The position numbers and the translations under genes were made by a program. A stretch of 64,000 nt of DNA from Metaphire vulgaris (taxonomy: Eukaryota > Annelida > Clitellata > Crassiclitellata > Megascolecidae). Positions 62,991 through 64,000 of this stretch are shown here, piece after piece. Location of the stretch: the NCBI GenBank assembly GCA_018105865.1, contig CM030865.1:574141-638140 (forward strand). The letters run 5' to 3'. The notes under the pieces are model-generated. The model searched no databases, had not been told where the DNA came from, and was given only the letters and a program-made list of their open reading frames with translations. Each line of letters opens with the position of its first letter. The first letter of the stretch is position 1.

Positions 62991-63934
62991 TGATTTTAAG
63001 TGATTTAGAAGGCTAAGTAAGCCTGTGTGAAAACCACTGAGATGTTTTTATCTTTGACAGATTTTGGGCCAAGCATGGTTGCTGCTGCTGGTGAGTAAGT
63101 AAGCAAGTCGTCGGCTCAGATGCAAAGCCTGTATATTTTACTAGACGATTCAGCCGCTGATTAACTACTAAAGACAGAGACAGTGTAAATACATTTACTT
63201 GATCGATTATTATGCATATTTCAAGTGTCATTATTTTGTGTTTTCATTCGTCTATTCGATACAAAGTATGATACCAGAAATGATGCGATTTGTTTTCATT
63301 CTTGTTATAAGGAAAATTCAACCGAATATACTGTTCCAATGCATAGGGGTAATCTTCTACTAGGGCTCTAGACCCCAACTTTTTAGAGGCTACCATATGG
63401 AAAGGGGAAGGTATATGGTTTTGACCCCTTTTTCACCCAAGTTTGCTCCAAATGCTCGCCTTCCGTCAGCCACCCCATTTTTAAAACCCCTTTTCAAAAT
63501 GTGTGACTGCATTGACAGTAAACTCGGCAAATTTCTAAAATTTTAATCAGTGTTTAATCTTTTAATTAAAGACAATGAATGTCAGACAATAGCAATACAA
63601 TTTTGCTTCCATTGGTGACGAGTATTTCAAAGTAACGCTGAATCAGTGATGCAGTTGTTAAATTTGAGCTGGGGGGGATGTGGGGTTGAGGACTGAAATT
63701 CAATGAATGACAGAGACTGCATGTACCCAATATGTGATTTTTGGGAGGGTTGAAAAGTTAGCTGTCAAAGGCGTATGGCTCTAGCCATGGGCGGCACTTA
63801 TGATGGGGGCTGCAAATTTTGGAAGCGACCTTTTTTGTGTTTGTAGGGTTGTTGATGACTTTTTGGCGAAGGTGAAGGGGGCGGCAAAATGTAGAATGGG
63901 CGGCAAATTCAGTGATGACGACCTTTTTTTACTT
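60200..63934. other. No gene recognised; intron or 3' flank
   Basis: Contains a TG run at 62108-62148, an AAT run at 62930-62990 and small words similar to other repeats. No kinase or FnIII motif appears in any frame; if the Trio-like gene continues, its later exons lie beyond 64000. Confidence 0.5.
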
Positions 63935-64000
63935 GGGGGCTGTCCATTAATTATGTCAACAATTTTTGGGCAATTATTGACCCCCACCCCTTGTCAACAA
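63935..64000. mobile_element. Partial inverted-repeat element cut by the window edge
   Basis: Starts GGGGCTGTCCATTAATTATG and continues tcaacaatttttgggc, close to the left end of the element at 49933. The right end is not in the window. Confidence 0.6.

Overview
This window looks like nuclear DNA of an invertebrate animal. The genes are split into short exons with GT-AG introns. There is one exon of a Trio/Kalirin-type Rho exchange factor plus its second exchange module, a Bardet-Biedl chaperonin-like gene, two core-1 galactosyltransferase genes and one beta-propeller gene. Between them lie very dense trinucleotide and dinucleotide microsatellites and many short inverted-repeat DNA transposons. 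I see no prokaryotic, organellar, rRNA, tRNA or CRISPR features. The species cannot be named from this sequence; microsatellite density and gene set would fit a marine invertebrate.

Layout. 1-3.1 kb: repeats and small transposons. 3.1-7.15 kb (+): C1GALT1-like gene A (three exons, a hAT-like element in intron 2). 7.8-11.7 kb (-): a multi-exon gene ending in an NHL/TRIM-like beta-propeller exon. 13.16-15.06 kb (+): C1GALT1-like gene B (three exons, same intron phases as A). 17.3-23.9 kb (-): BBS12-like chaperonin gene, nine exons, 5' end not found. 24-34.8 kb: no firm gene; repeats, a GC-rich patch near 26 kb, a minisatellite at 28 kb, a composite hAT-like element at 31.8 kb and two weak candidate exons. 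34.85 kb to beyond 59.8 kb (+): Trio/Kalirin-like gene, with one upstream exon, an alternative first exon at 39.4 kb, the DH-PH module and an Ig domain; the 3' part (FnIII and kinase in the vertebrate relatives) is not seen and may lie off the window.

The genes do not form an obvious pathway. The two galactosyltransferases are clear tandem paralogues with a gene of opposite strand between them. The most unusual items are: the paralogue pair with different C-termini; a composite transposon whose outer flanks and inner flanks each match; a four-copy TTAA-flanked element family; one repeat core found inside elements with different ends; a 37-bp-arm near-perfect palindrome; a 0.9-kb telomere-like tract in a Trio intron; and a decayed copy of a multicopy invertebrate ORF family. 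I did not find a convincing undescribed molecular system; exon boundaries were read by eye from splice sites and phase and have not been tested with transcripts.
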